Origin: Enterococcus asini ATCC 700915
GTDB taxonomy: Bacteria; Bacillota; Bacilli; Lactobacillales; Enterococcaceae
NCBI RefSeq assembly: GCF_000407365.1
Contig: NZ_ASVU01000001.1
Span: 1,583,501 to 1,647,500 of the forward strand
Reading direction: 5' to 3'
DNA: 64,000 nt
Under the pieces are notes generated by a model that searched no databases, had not been told where the DNA came from, and saw only the letters and a list, made by a program, of their open reading frames with translations. A program made the position numbers and the translations under genes. Positions 6,485 to 13,880 of the stretch are shown one piece after another; position 1 is the first letter of the stretch; every line of letters starts with the position of its first letter.

Positions 6485-8680
6485 TTATTTCATGTGTTTT
6501 ACTCGGCTAGAGATTTCTTTGTGACGACCATGAACCATTGGGCGAGCTTGAGGGTTGCCCAAGTAGCCGCAAGTTCGTTTGACCACGTCACAAGTTTTCG
6601 GATCGTGATTGCCACATTGTGGGCATTCGAAGCCCCGTTCGGTTGGGGTGAAGTCGCCTTCGTAGCCACATTCGTAACAGTGATCGATAGGGGTATTGGT
6701 TCCAAGGTAGCCAATCTTATCGTAGGAATAATCCCAAACGGCTTCTAAAGCTTTCGGGTTTTGTTGCAAGATTGGGTACTCACAGTAGTGGATAAAACCA
6801 CCGGAACAGTATTTCGGATAGTCTTTTTCAAAGTCCAGTTTTTCAAATGGTGTCGGATTTTTCCGCACATCATAGTGGAAACTGTTGGTGTAGTATTCTT
6901 TATCGGTAATGTCTTTGACGATGCCGAATTTTTCGGTATCCAAACGGCAGAAACGATCGGTCAGACTTTCAGATGGAGTGGAGTAGACGCTAAAGTGATA
7001 GCCGTACTCGTTGCCCCAAAGATCCGTGTGCGCTTTTAGTTCTTTCACGATGGCCAAAGTGAATTCCTTGGCTTCGGGATTGTTTTCCCATTCCCCACCG
7101 TAAAAGGCAGATGCGACTTCGTACAGACCGATATAGCCTAAGGAAACCGTCGCCCGTTTGTTTTTAAAGAGTTCATTAACCGCATCCGTGCGGCTCAGAC
7201 GTTTGCCAAAAGCGCCGTACATGTATAGGATCGGTGCATTGGCAGGGATGGCTTCTTTACAGCGTTCCACCCGGTAAACCAAAGCGTCCTTAGCGATACC
7301 TAAGCGTTCTTCCAATAAACTCCAGAATTTGTCCTTGTCCCCAGCGGCTTCTAAGGCGATCCGAGGCAAGTTCAAGGTGACAACGCCAAGATTCATCCGG
7401 CCCACGTTGATTTCTTCGCCGTTTTCGTCTCGCCAGCCTTGTAAGAAGGAGCGGCAACCCATAGGTACTTTGAAGCTCCCGGTCAATTCCACGATTTTGT
7501 CGTAGTTCAAGATATCCGGATACATGCGCTTAGTCGCACATTCCAAAGCCAATTGTTTGATGTCGTAGTTTGGATCTGTGGCATCGGAGTTGACGCCTTT
7601 TTTAATGCTGAAAATCAGTTTAGGGAAGATTGCGGTGCGTTTTTCGCTACCTAAACCGTTAATCCGGATTTGCAAAATGGCCCGTTGGATTTCCCGTTCA
7701 AACCAAGTAGTACCCAGACCGAAGCCTAAGGAAGTGAAAGGCGTTTGACCGTTAGAAGTAAACAAAGTATTGATTTCGTACTCCAAACTTTGCATGGCAT
7801 CGTAAATGTCTTTGCGAGTCTTTTCCTTGGCGTATTCTTCCCGTTTCGCAGGGGATTCAATCCAGCGTTCGGCGTCTTTCATGTGTTTTTCGTAGTTTAA
7901 TTCCGCAAATGGTGCCAAAAGTTCATCCGTGCGGTCTGCCGAACAGCCTCCGTATTGGCTAGAAGCCACATTGGCGATGATTTGGGAGATTTGAGCTGTG
8001 GCCGTTTGGATTGATTTTGGTGATTCCACTTCCGCATTGCCAATTTTAAAGCCGTTGTTTAACATGCCTTTAAAGTCGATTAAACAGCAGTTGGTCATTG
8101 GCGTATAGGGATGGTAGTCCAAATCATGGTAGTGAATGTCGCCTTTTTGATGAGCGTTGGCCACATGAGGAGGTAACATCTTCAAGCCGATGGACTTACC
8201 TACGATTCCGGCGGTTAAATCCCGTTGCGTATTGAAAACATCACTGTCTTTATTGGCATTTTCATTGACTACGGTACGGTCTTTATTGATCAGTTTGCCA
8301 ATGGTGAAGTTGATATCTGTCGCCCGACTGCGAGCAAAATCCCGCTGTGTCCGATAACTGATATACGCTTCCGCCAATTCGTATTCGTTCTTTTCCAAAA
8401 GCGTGTGTTCCACAATGTTTTGGATTTCGTAGATTTTGACATTTTCCGTGAAGCGTTGGGCAATTTCTGCGTCTACCCGTTCCACGATATCCAAAATCCG
8501 TTCATGATCCAGTGGGGACAAAGGTTGGTCATTGACCGATTCCCGTTTGGCTTTCACTAGGGCGTCGTAAATTTTTTGATCGTCAAAGTCCACCGTACGA
8601 CCGTCGCGTTTGATGATTTTCATTTGACTCAGGCGCGGTAAAGCTGAGGCGGTTGTTGCCTCTTTTTTGATCTCCATCAT
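6485..8680 (-). CDS. nrdD: Anaerobic (class III) ribonucleoside-triphosphate reductase
   Basis: A 731-residue oxygen-sensitive enzyme that makes deoxyribonucleoside triphosphates using formate and a glycyl radical. The N-terminal ATP-cone begins near MKIIKRDGRTVDFDDQKIYDAL. Near the C-terminus are two CxxC pairs for zinc (CYECGYEG and CPQCGN) and the glycyl-radical loop RTCGYLG. The start is the first of two adjacent ATGs at 8680, ten bases after AAGGAG at 8691-8696; longer upstream frames run through the promoter. NrdR boxes and a promoter lie upstream. Confidence 0.95.
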   Translation of the reverse strand: MMEIKKEATTASALPRLSQMKIIKRDGRTVDFDDQKIYDALVKAKRESVNDQPLSPLDHERILDIVERVDAEIAQRFTENVKIYEIQNIVEHTLLEKNEYELAEAYISYRTQRDFARSRATDINFTIGKLINKDRTVVNENANKDSDVFNTQRDLTAGIVGKSIGLKMLPPHVANAHQKGDIHYHDLDYHPYTPMTNCCLIDFKGMLNNGFKIGNAEVESPKSIQTATAQISQIIANVASSQYGGCSADRTDELLAPFAELNYEKHMKDAERWIESPAKREEYAKEKTRKDIYDAMQSLEYEINTLFTSNGQTPFTSLGFGLGTTWFEREIQRAILQIRINGLGSEKRTAIFPKLIFSIKKGVNSDATDPNYDIKQLALECATKRMYPDILNYDKIVELTGSFKVPMGCRSFLQGWRDENGEEINVGRMNLGVVTLNLPRIALEAAGDKDKFWSLLEERLGIAKDALVYRVERCKEAIPANAPILYMYGAFGKRLSRTDAVNELFKNKRATVSLGYIGLYEVASAFYGGEWENNPEAKEFTLAIVKELKAHTDLWGNEYGYHFSVYSTPSESLTDRFCRLDTEKFGIVKDITDKEYYTNSFHYDVRKNPTPFEKLDFEKDYPKYCSGGFIHYCEYPILQQNPKALEAVWDYSYDKIGYLGTNTPIDHCYECGYEGDFTPTERGFECPQCGNHDPKTCDVVKRTCGYLGNPQARPMVHGRHKEISSRVKHMK

Positions 8681-8732
8681 CGGGCATTCACTCCTTAAAT
8701 ACTGTTGCAATTGAAAACTTGCTTCATGTAAT

Positions 8733-8816
8733 ATCATAGCGGAAAACAAAAGAACTAGCAACCTATATCTTGTGTCATTTTTTAGTTTTAAACTATCAAG
8801 ACACAATATATAGTGT
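8733..8816 (-). promoter_or_regulatory. nrdD promoter with two NrdR boxes
   Basis: On the minus strand TTGCTA (8756-8761) and TATGAT (8733-8738) are 17 bases apart. ACACAATATATAGTGT at 8801-8816 is a full match to the NrdR consensus acaCwAtATaTwGtgt. A second box at 8760-8775 matches 13 of 16 positions and overlaps the -35 element. The centres are 41 bases apart, close to four helical turns, so two repressor units could bind on one DNA face. NrdR is the nucleotide-sensing repressor of ribonucleotide reductases; its gene is not in this window. Confidence 0.8.
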
Positions 8817-8827
8817 GCTAGATACGA

Positions 8828-8866
8828 TAAAAAACCTGATGCAAACAGTCGCCATCAGGTTTTATC
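8828..8866. terminator. Terminator-like hairpin inside a divergent intergenic region
   Basis: AAAACCTGATG and CATCAGGTTTT form an 11-base stem around a loop of 11. A and T tracts on both sides make it terminator-like on either strand. It lies between the divergent nrdD and M42-peptidase genes, upstream of both promoters, so no gene known here needs it. The rest of 8867-9000 is A/T-rich with no gene I can support. Confidence 0.5.
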
Positions 8867-9001
8867 ACGAGTTCTATCATCTCAAATAACAGCAAAAAAA
8901 GCAAAGGAAAAATGGAAAAATCACGACTTCTTTTTGAGGTGAATTTTTCGAAAAAAGTTTTCCTAGTTTTTGGTGAAAGTTCGACCTTCACTGGTGGAAG
9001 A

Positions 9002-9033
9002 AGTCAAGGGAAGTGGTATAATGACCCTTGACT
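9002..9033 (+). promoter_or_regulatory. Extended -10 promoter embedded in a perfect inverted repeat
   Basis: The -10 box TATAAT at 9017-9022 is preceded by TG at 9014-9015 (extended -10); no good -35 is seen. It is framed by AGTCAAGGG at 9002-9010 and CCCTTGACT at 9025-9033, nine-base perfect arms with 14 bases between. The left arm is upstream of the expected transcription start, so this is more likely a DNA operator than an RNA hairpin. Confidence 0.55.
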
Positions 9034-9056
9034 AAACACAAAGGAGCAAACAGCCA

Positions 9057-10142
9057 ATGCTTGATAAAAAAGAGGAACAACTATTGATTGACTTGACTAG
9101 TGCTCGGGGCGTGCCCGGCAATGAAGAGGAGGTCCGGGAAATCTTCAAAGCCTATGCCAAACCCTTTGCAGAAGACATCTTCTTCGACGGTTTAGGCAGT
9201 GTGGTTGCCAAACACGTAGGGACCGGAGGCGGACCAAAGATCTTTATTTCTGGTCACATGGATGAAGTGGGCTTTATGGTGACGGGGATTACCGAAAAAG
9301 GTTTTATCGAATTCCAAACCCTTGGCGGCTGGTGGAGCCAAGTTATGCTGGCGCAACAAGTGGAAATCAAAACCCAAGAAGGAAAGTTGATCCATGGGGT
9401 TACCGGCTGCAAGCCACCTCATGTTTTGAGCCCAGAAGCGCGGAATAAACCTTACGATATTAAGGACATGTTTATCGATATCGGTGCTTCCAGTGAAGCA
9501 GAAGCCAAAAGCTGGGGTGTGCGTCCTGGAGATATGGTCACGCCTTATATTCAATACAAACGTCTAAACGACAGCAAATTCTTACTAGCCAAAGCCTGGG
9601 ACAATCGGGTAGGGACTGCCGTTTCCTTGCGAGTTTTAGAAAACTTGGCCCAAGAAGGTCATCCAAACTGTCTGTTTGCCGGCAGTGATGTTATGGAAGA
9701 AGTGGGCTTACGAGGAGCGCGTACTAGCACTCACTTGGTGAATCCTGATATCGCCATTGCTTTAGATACCGGGACCGCTGGAGATACCCCGGGAATGACC
9801 AAAAAAGAAGCCGATTCCGTTTTAGGTAAAGGACCGCAAGTCTTGATCTTTGATGCTTCCATGGTGCCCCATAAGAAATTGTTGAACTTTGTGACCAAGG
9901 TAGCAGAAGACTTGGAAATTCCATTCCAATACACTGTAATCGCCGGTGGTGGAACCGACGCGGGACAAATGCACTTGACTCGTAACGGAGTACCATCGAT
10001 TGCCATTACCGTGCCTGTGCGCTACTTACACTCGCATACATCGGTGATTCACGAAGATGATTACTTAAATACGGTGAAATTAGTGACGGAAGTGGTCCGT
10101 CGTTTAGACGATGAAACCGTAGCAGCTTTACGCAGCTATTAA
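9057..10142 (+). CDS. M42-family metallo-aminopeptidase (YsdC type)
   Basis: A 361-residue di-metal aminopeptidase of the M42 (PepA/FrvX/YsdC) family, which trims peptides in the cytoplasm, usually as a large oligomer. Metal-binding and catalytic motifs are visible: GHMDEVGFM near residue 67, AKAWDNRVG near 178, MEEVGLRGA near 211, IALDTG near 234, and a terminal YLHSHTS near 320. The overall sequence resembles B. subtilis YsdC more than lactococcal PepA, including the GGWWSQVMLAQ stretch. Monocistronic, with its own extended -10 promoter and a terminator. The natural substrate cannot be read from sequence. Confidence 0.9.
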   Translation: MLDKKEEQLLIDLTSARGVPGNEEEVREIFKAYAKPFAEDIFFDGLGSVVAKHVGTGGGPKIFISGHMDEVGFMVTGITEKGFIEFQTLGGWWSQVMLAQQVEIKTQEGKLIHGVTGCKPPHVLSPEARNKPYDIKDMFIDIGASSEAEAKSWGVRPGDMVTPYIQYKRLNDSKFLLAKAWDNRVGTAVSLRVLENLAQEGHPNCLFAGSDVMEEVGLRGARTSTHLVNPDIAIALDTGTAGDTPGMTKKEADSVLGKGPQVLIFDASMVPHKKLLNFVTKVAEDLEIPFQYTVIAGGGTDAGQMHLTRNGVPSIAITVPVRYLHSHTSVIHEDDYLNTVKLVTEVVRRLDDETVAALRSY

Positions 10143-10170
10143 AAGACGACTGAGCGTTTATTGCAAAAGA

Positions 10171-10208
10171 AAAAGCAGTGCCTTCAAATTGTGAGGGCAC
10201 TGCTTTTA
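10171..10208 (+). terminator. Terminator after the M42 peptidase gene
   Basis: AAAAGCAGTGCCTTC pairs with a matching right arm ending GGGCACTGCTTTT at 10194-10207, with one G-T wobble, and ends in T residues. Confidence 0.85.
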
Positions 10209-10245
10209 TGCTAGAGTGAAAGAAACTACGAAAGAAGGAATCCCT

Positions 10246-10983
10246 ATGAAACTAACCGTACTAGGCTGTCTCGGCGCTTATCCTTATGATGGCCAAGGAA
10301 CCACGGGTTATCTGTTGCAATCAGGAGGCTTTTCTGTATTACTAGATTGTGGTAGTACCACCTTGGTGCAACTGGAGAAAATTTTTGATCCCTTAGATTT
10401 GGATGCCGTGATTCTGACTCACTATCACCATGATCACATTGCCGATTTAGGTGTTTTACAGTACTACTGGCAATTACATCCAGAGCGAGATCCAGAGAAA
10501 ATCCTGCCGATTTACGGGCATACTTTAGACGAGACTCACTTTCAAGAGCTAACCTTGCCGAATGTCACCAAAGGGGTGGCGTACCACGAGACAGAACTGT
10601 TGGAATTTGGTCCTTTTTCTGTTACATTTATGAAGACGATACATCCGGTTCCTTGTTTTGCCATGCGCTTTGTGGAAAAAGCCACGGGAAAGGTCTTTGT
10701 CTTTACCGGTGATTCCGGTTATTTAGCGGGCTTTACCGAGTTTGCCAAGGATTGCGACTTGTTTTTGGCGGATACCTATCTTTTCCAAGGCAATGAACAC
10801 CATCAAGCTCATTTTACGAGTCTGGAAGCCGGAACTTTCGCCAAAGATGCTCAAGCCAAACGCTTGGTCCTCACGCACTTGCCACAGTTTGGTGACTTAA
10901 AACAACTGCAAAATGAAGCCCAAGCGGCAGCAGGGGAAATACCTGTCGAGTTGGCAGCGGTGGGGAAAGTGTTTGACATGTAA
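10246..10983 (+). CDS. MBL-fold metallo-hydrolase (YhfI type)
   Basis: A 245-residue metallo-beta-lactamase-fold protein. The metal motif HYHHDHIAD lies near residue 64, with further ligand positions in TIHPVPC, FTGDSG and a late THLP segment. This arrangement is that of the small cytoplasmic YhfI/ribonuclease-Z-like hydrolases, for which no substrate is established. The ATG at 10246 follows AAGGAA; an upstream GTG at 10216 has no ribosome site. It is followed after 29 bases by the lipoate ligase gene, with which it is probably co-transcribed. Confidence 0.85.
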   Translation: MKLTVLGCLGAYPYDGQGTTGYLLQSGGFSVLLDCGSTTLVQLEKIFDPLDLDAVILTHYHHDHIADLGVLQYYWQLHPERDPEKILPIYGHTLDETHFQELTLPNVTKGVAYHETELLEFGPFSVTFMKTIHPVPCFAMRFVEKATGKVFVFTGDSGYLAGFTEFAKDCDLFLADTYLFQGNEHHQAHFTSLEAGTFAKDAQAKRLVLTHLPQFGDLKQLQNEAQAAAGEIPVELAAVGKVFDM

Positions 10984-11012
10984 CGAAGACGAATGAAGAG
11001 GAGACGATTTCC

Positions 11013-12017
11013 ATGATTTTTGTACCAAATGAATTGACGGACCCCCGAGTAAACCTGGCTATCGAAACATTTTTACTGAAGGAAATGCCTTTGGACGAGC
11101 CGATTTTGCTCTTTTACATCAATGAGCCTTCCATTATCATCGGTCGCAATCAAAATACCATTGAAGAAATCAACCAAGACTACGTGACGGAAAAAGGCAT
11201 TCACGTGGTGCGCCGCTTATCCGGTGGTGGGGCGGTTTATCATGATTTCGGTAATTTGAATTTTAGTTTTATCATGCCAGATGACGGCAATTCTTTCCGG
11301 GACTTCGAAAAACTCACTAAGCCAATCGTTAAGGCTTTGCAAGAGTTAGGCGTCGAAGAAGCGCAATTAAAGGGCCGCAATGATTTGGTGATTAATGATC
11401 AGAAATTCTCCGGCAATGCTATGTATGCGACAAATGGTCGGATGTTTGCCCACGGAACGATTATGTTTGATTCGGATATTAATGAAGTGGTGAACGCTTT
11501 GAAAGTGCGCCCGGACAAGATTCAGTCCAAAGGGATCAAATCCATCCGTTCTCGCGTGACCAATGTTAAACCCTTCTTGCCAAAAGACAAACAGAATATG
11601 ACGACGAAAGATTTCCGTCAAGCGATTTTGTTGAAAATCTTTGGTGTGGAGTCTGAAGATCAAGTGAAGACTTATGAGCTGACCGAGGCAGACTGGCAAA
11701 AGATCAATGAGATTGCCGATGAATATTACCGGAACTGGGATTGGAACTACGGCAAGTCCCCAGATTTCGATATCGAACGCCGGCATCGTTTCCCAATTGG
11801 ATCTATTGAAGTACGCTTAAAAGTACAATCCGGGAAAATCACGGATGCGAAGATTTACGGCGATTTCTTCGGCCTAGGCGAAATCAAGGATGTGGAAGAC
11901 GCTTTGATTGGGACTCGCTATGAAAGAGACGATTTGGCCAAAGTCGTGGATACCATTGATATGAAAAAATACTTTGGAGCCATTGAAGCCCATGAGTTTT
12001 TAGACTTGCTGATTTGA
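11013..12017 (+). CDS. lplA: Lipoate--protein ligase
   Basis: A 334-residue ligase that activates lipoate with ATP and attaches it to the lipoyl domains of dehydrogenase complexes and GcvH. The biotin/lipoyl-ligase core is clear: IIIGRNQNT near 48, RRLSGGGAVYHDFGN near 70, and KFSGNAMY near 130 with the catalytic lysine. The C-terminal accessory domain is present. The ATG at 11013 has a GAGGAG ribosome site. The lipoylated partners are not in this window. Confidence 0.92.
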   Translation: MIFVPNELTDPRVNLAIETFLLKEMPLDEPILLFYINEPSIIIGRNQNTIEEINQDYVTEKGIHVVRRLSGGGAVYHDFGNLNFSFIMPDDGNSFRDFEKLTKPIVKALQELGVEEAQLKGRNDLVINDQKFSGNAMYATNGRMFAHGTIMFDSDINEVVNALKVRPDKIQSKGIKSIRSRVTNVKPFLPKDKQNMTTKDFRQAILLKIFGVESEDQVKTYELTEADWQKINEIADEYYRNWDWNYGKSPDFDIERRHRFPIGSIEVRLKVQSGKITDAKIYGDFFGLGEIKDVEDALIGTRYERDDLAKVVDTIDMKKYFGAIEAHEFLDLLI

Positions 12018-12023
12018 ATTAAC

Positions 12024-12058
12024 AAAAGAGGTTGAGCATTTGCTCAACCTCTTTTTTG
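12024..12058. terminator. Bidirectional terminator between lplA and proS
   Basis: A 14-base perfect stem AAAAGAGGTTGAGC with loop ATTT and six T after it. The A tract on the left serves the opposite strand. It separates the convergent lplA and proS genes. Confidence 0.9.
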
Positions 12059-12075
12059 TCCTTAGAATCCCTTCT

Positions 12076-13515
12076 TTAATAAGCCCGGGCAATCCATAGG
12101 GTGTATTTGGCTGGCTTGCCACTAACGATATCCACTGTTTTTTGCATAGGTGCTTCAAAAGGAATATTACGTGTGGTAAAGCCGGTTTCTTCTTTGATTT
12201 TGGCTTCGGTTTCTTCAGTACCATCCCAACCGACTAAAACAAATCCTGTTGGGCGATTTTCTTTTTTACAAGTTTCGATATGGGCTTTTAAGTCTGCCAA
12301 AGTATCGATGTCGAAGTGTTCATTGGCCTTGTTGCGCGCCCGGGCAGCATCTAAAAGCCGTTTTGGCATGCTGTCTAACTGTTCTTTCACGTAGCCAGCC
12401 AACTCTTCGAAAGGTACGGCAACTTTGTCGTCTAAGTCCCGAGCTTTCACCATAGCGTGGCCATTTTCCAAGTCCCGTGGGCCGCATTCGATGCGTAGGC
12501 AAGCGCCTTTTAATTCCCATTCGTTAAATTTGTAACCAGGGGAATTGTCGCTATCGTCTAAGCGAACGCGGAAGCCGGCTGCTTTGAACCCTTCATACAA
12601 GCCAGTTAATTTTTCCATAATGGCTGGATTTTTCTTCCATGGGCCCACTGGCATTAAGACGATTTGGGTTGGAGCTACGGTTGGTGGGAAGACCAAGCCT
12701 TTGTCGTCTCCGTGAGTCATGATCAAAGCCCCTAACAATCGAGTGGAAATCCCCCAAGAAGTGGTGAAAGCGTGGGTGTGTTGATTTTCCTTGGTCAAGT
12801 AAGTAATATCGAAGGCTTCGGCAAATTTTGTTCCCATGTAGTGAGAAGTACCTGCTTGTACGGCTTTTCCGTCTTTCATCATGGCTTCGATGGAGTAAGT
12901 ATCCATCGCACCGGCAAAGCGTTCAGATGGAGTCTTTTGTCCTTTGTAGACTGGGATAGACAGGAATTCTTCCGCTACTTTTTCGTATTCGTCTAAGACA
13001 TGTAACGTCCGCCGGCGCGCATCTGCTTCATCGGCGTGGGCGGTGTGGCCTTCTTGCCAAAGAAATTCGGAAGTACGCATGAACGGTAGCGTCTTTTTCT
13101 CCCAGCGGAAGACGTTGGCCCATTGATTGATTTCATAAGGTAGGTCCCGGTAAGAATTGATCCAGTCGGAAAAGGCAGAACCAATCATCGTTTCAGAGGT
13201 TGGACGAAGGGCTAAAGGTTCTTCCAATTTTTCATCGCCGACTTCTGTTACCCAAGGAAGTTCAGGGGCAAAGCCTTCGATGTGATCGGCTTCTTTCATG
13301 AAGAAGTTCCGTGGAATTAGCATTGGGAAGTATGCGTTGCGGATGCCTTCACTTTTTAGGTAAAGATTGAAACGCTCTTGAATGTGCTCCCATAGTTCGT
13401 AGCCGTCAGGACGGAAGATGATCGACCCTCTGACTGGAGAATAAGACATTAATTCGGCTTTGGTAATGGTTTGAATGTACCATTCTGTAAAATCATTGCT
13501 TTGTGTGTTGCTCAT
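12076..13515 (-). CDS. proS: Prolyl-tRNA synthetase, archaeal/eukaryotic (type 3) form
   Basis: A 479-residue class II synthetase charging tRNA-Pro. Motif 2 (FRWEKKTLPFMRTSEFLWQEGHTAHAD) and motif 3 (STRLLGALIMTHGDDKGLVFPP) are those of the archaeal/eukaryotic ProRS type. There is no editing insertion of the long bacterial form (about 570 residues), and the protein ends in Tyr (IARAY) as type 3 enzymes do. The ATG at 13515 has an AGGAGGAACC ribosome site. It lies behind a T-box leader. Enterococci normally carry the long form elsewhere, so this may be a second or replacing copy; I infer transfer. Confidence 0.93.
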   Translation of the reverse strand: MSNTQSNDFTEWYIQTITKAELMSYSPVRGSIIFRPDGYELWEHIQERFNLYLKSEGIRNAYFPMLIPRNFFMKEADHIEGFAPELPWVTEVGDEKLEEPLALRPTSETMIGSAFSDWINSYRDLPYEINQWANVFRWEKKTLPFMRTSEFLWQEGHTAHADEADARRRTLHVLDEYEKVAEEFLSIPVYKGQKTPSERFAGAMDTYSIEAMMKDGKAVQAGTSHYMGTKFAEAFDITYLTKENQHTHAFTTSWGISTRLLGALIMTHGDDKGLVFPPTVAPTQIVLMPVGPWKKNPAIMEKLTGLYEGFKAAGFRVRLDDSDNSPGYKFNEWELKGACLRIECGPRDLENGHAMVKARDLDDKVAVPFEELAGYVKEQLDSMPKRLLDAARARNKANEHFDIDTLADLKAHIETCKKENRPTGFVLVGWDGTEETEAKIKEETGFTTRNIPFEAPMQKTVDIVSGKPAKYTLWIARAY

Positions 13516-13560
13516 GCTGGTTCCTCCTTCATAATTTGTCAGCGGTAATGGCGTAAAAAT

Positions 13561-13775
13561 AAAAAAACGCACTTCATCCTATAAAAAGGACGAAATGCGT
13601 GACTTCGCGGTACCACCTTTGTTGATCGTATCGATCCACTTAAGGGAGCGGTAAGGGGCTCCACACCGATCGTTTTTGGCGATCTTTGGTTTTGGGTAGG
13701 TTCCTAGTCGATAGTGGGTGTCGCCTTTGCAGCCAAGAGGCGACTCTCTTAAACCATATCCTACTAGTACTATTC
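13561..13775 (-). ncRNA. T-box riboswitch leader of proS
   Basis: The minus-strand leader carries the T-box core AGGTGGTACCGCG at 13606-13618. It is followed by a 12-base terminator stem (arms 13588-13599 and 13568-13579) and a run of T. Uncharged tRNA pairing with the core would favour the antiterminator. A plausible stem I lies in 13680-13765, with GTCGCC/GGCGAC forming the distal helix. The best specifier candidate is CCT (proline) at 13698-13700 in the context GAACCTACC. The 5' end and promoter are not resolved. Confidence 0.88.
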
Positions 13776-13804
13776 CAACTGCCTTTATGCTACTGGTAAA
13801 TAAA

Positions 13805-13848
13805 GAAAAAAGCAAGCAAAAGTTGCCATTTGTCAACCTTGCTTGCTT
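13805..13848 (-). terminator. Terminator of the 13881-15716 gene
   Basis: On the minus strand AAGCAAGCAA pairs with TTGCTTGCTT over a 19-base loop, followed by six T. It ends transcription of the membrane sensor gene before the proS leader. Confidence 0.8.
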
Positions 13849-13880
13849 AAAAAGTTGCCTGATGGAAACTTTTGAATGGT

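Noticed and set aside
13579-13836. An 85-codon minus-strand frame upstream of proS
   Set aside because: It covers the T-box leader, whose structure explains the sequence fully.
13839-13860. TTGACA near 13834 as the proS promoter -35
   Set aside because: It falls in the loop of the upstream gene's terminator, and no -10 box lies at a usable distance.
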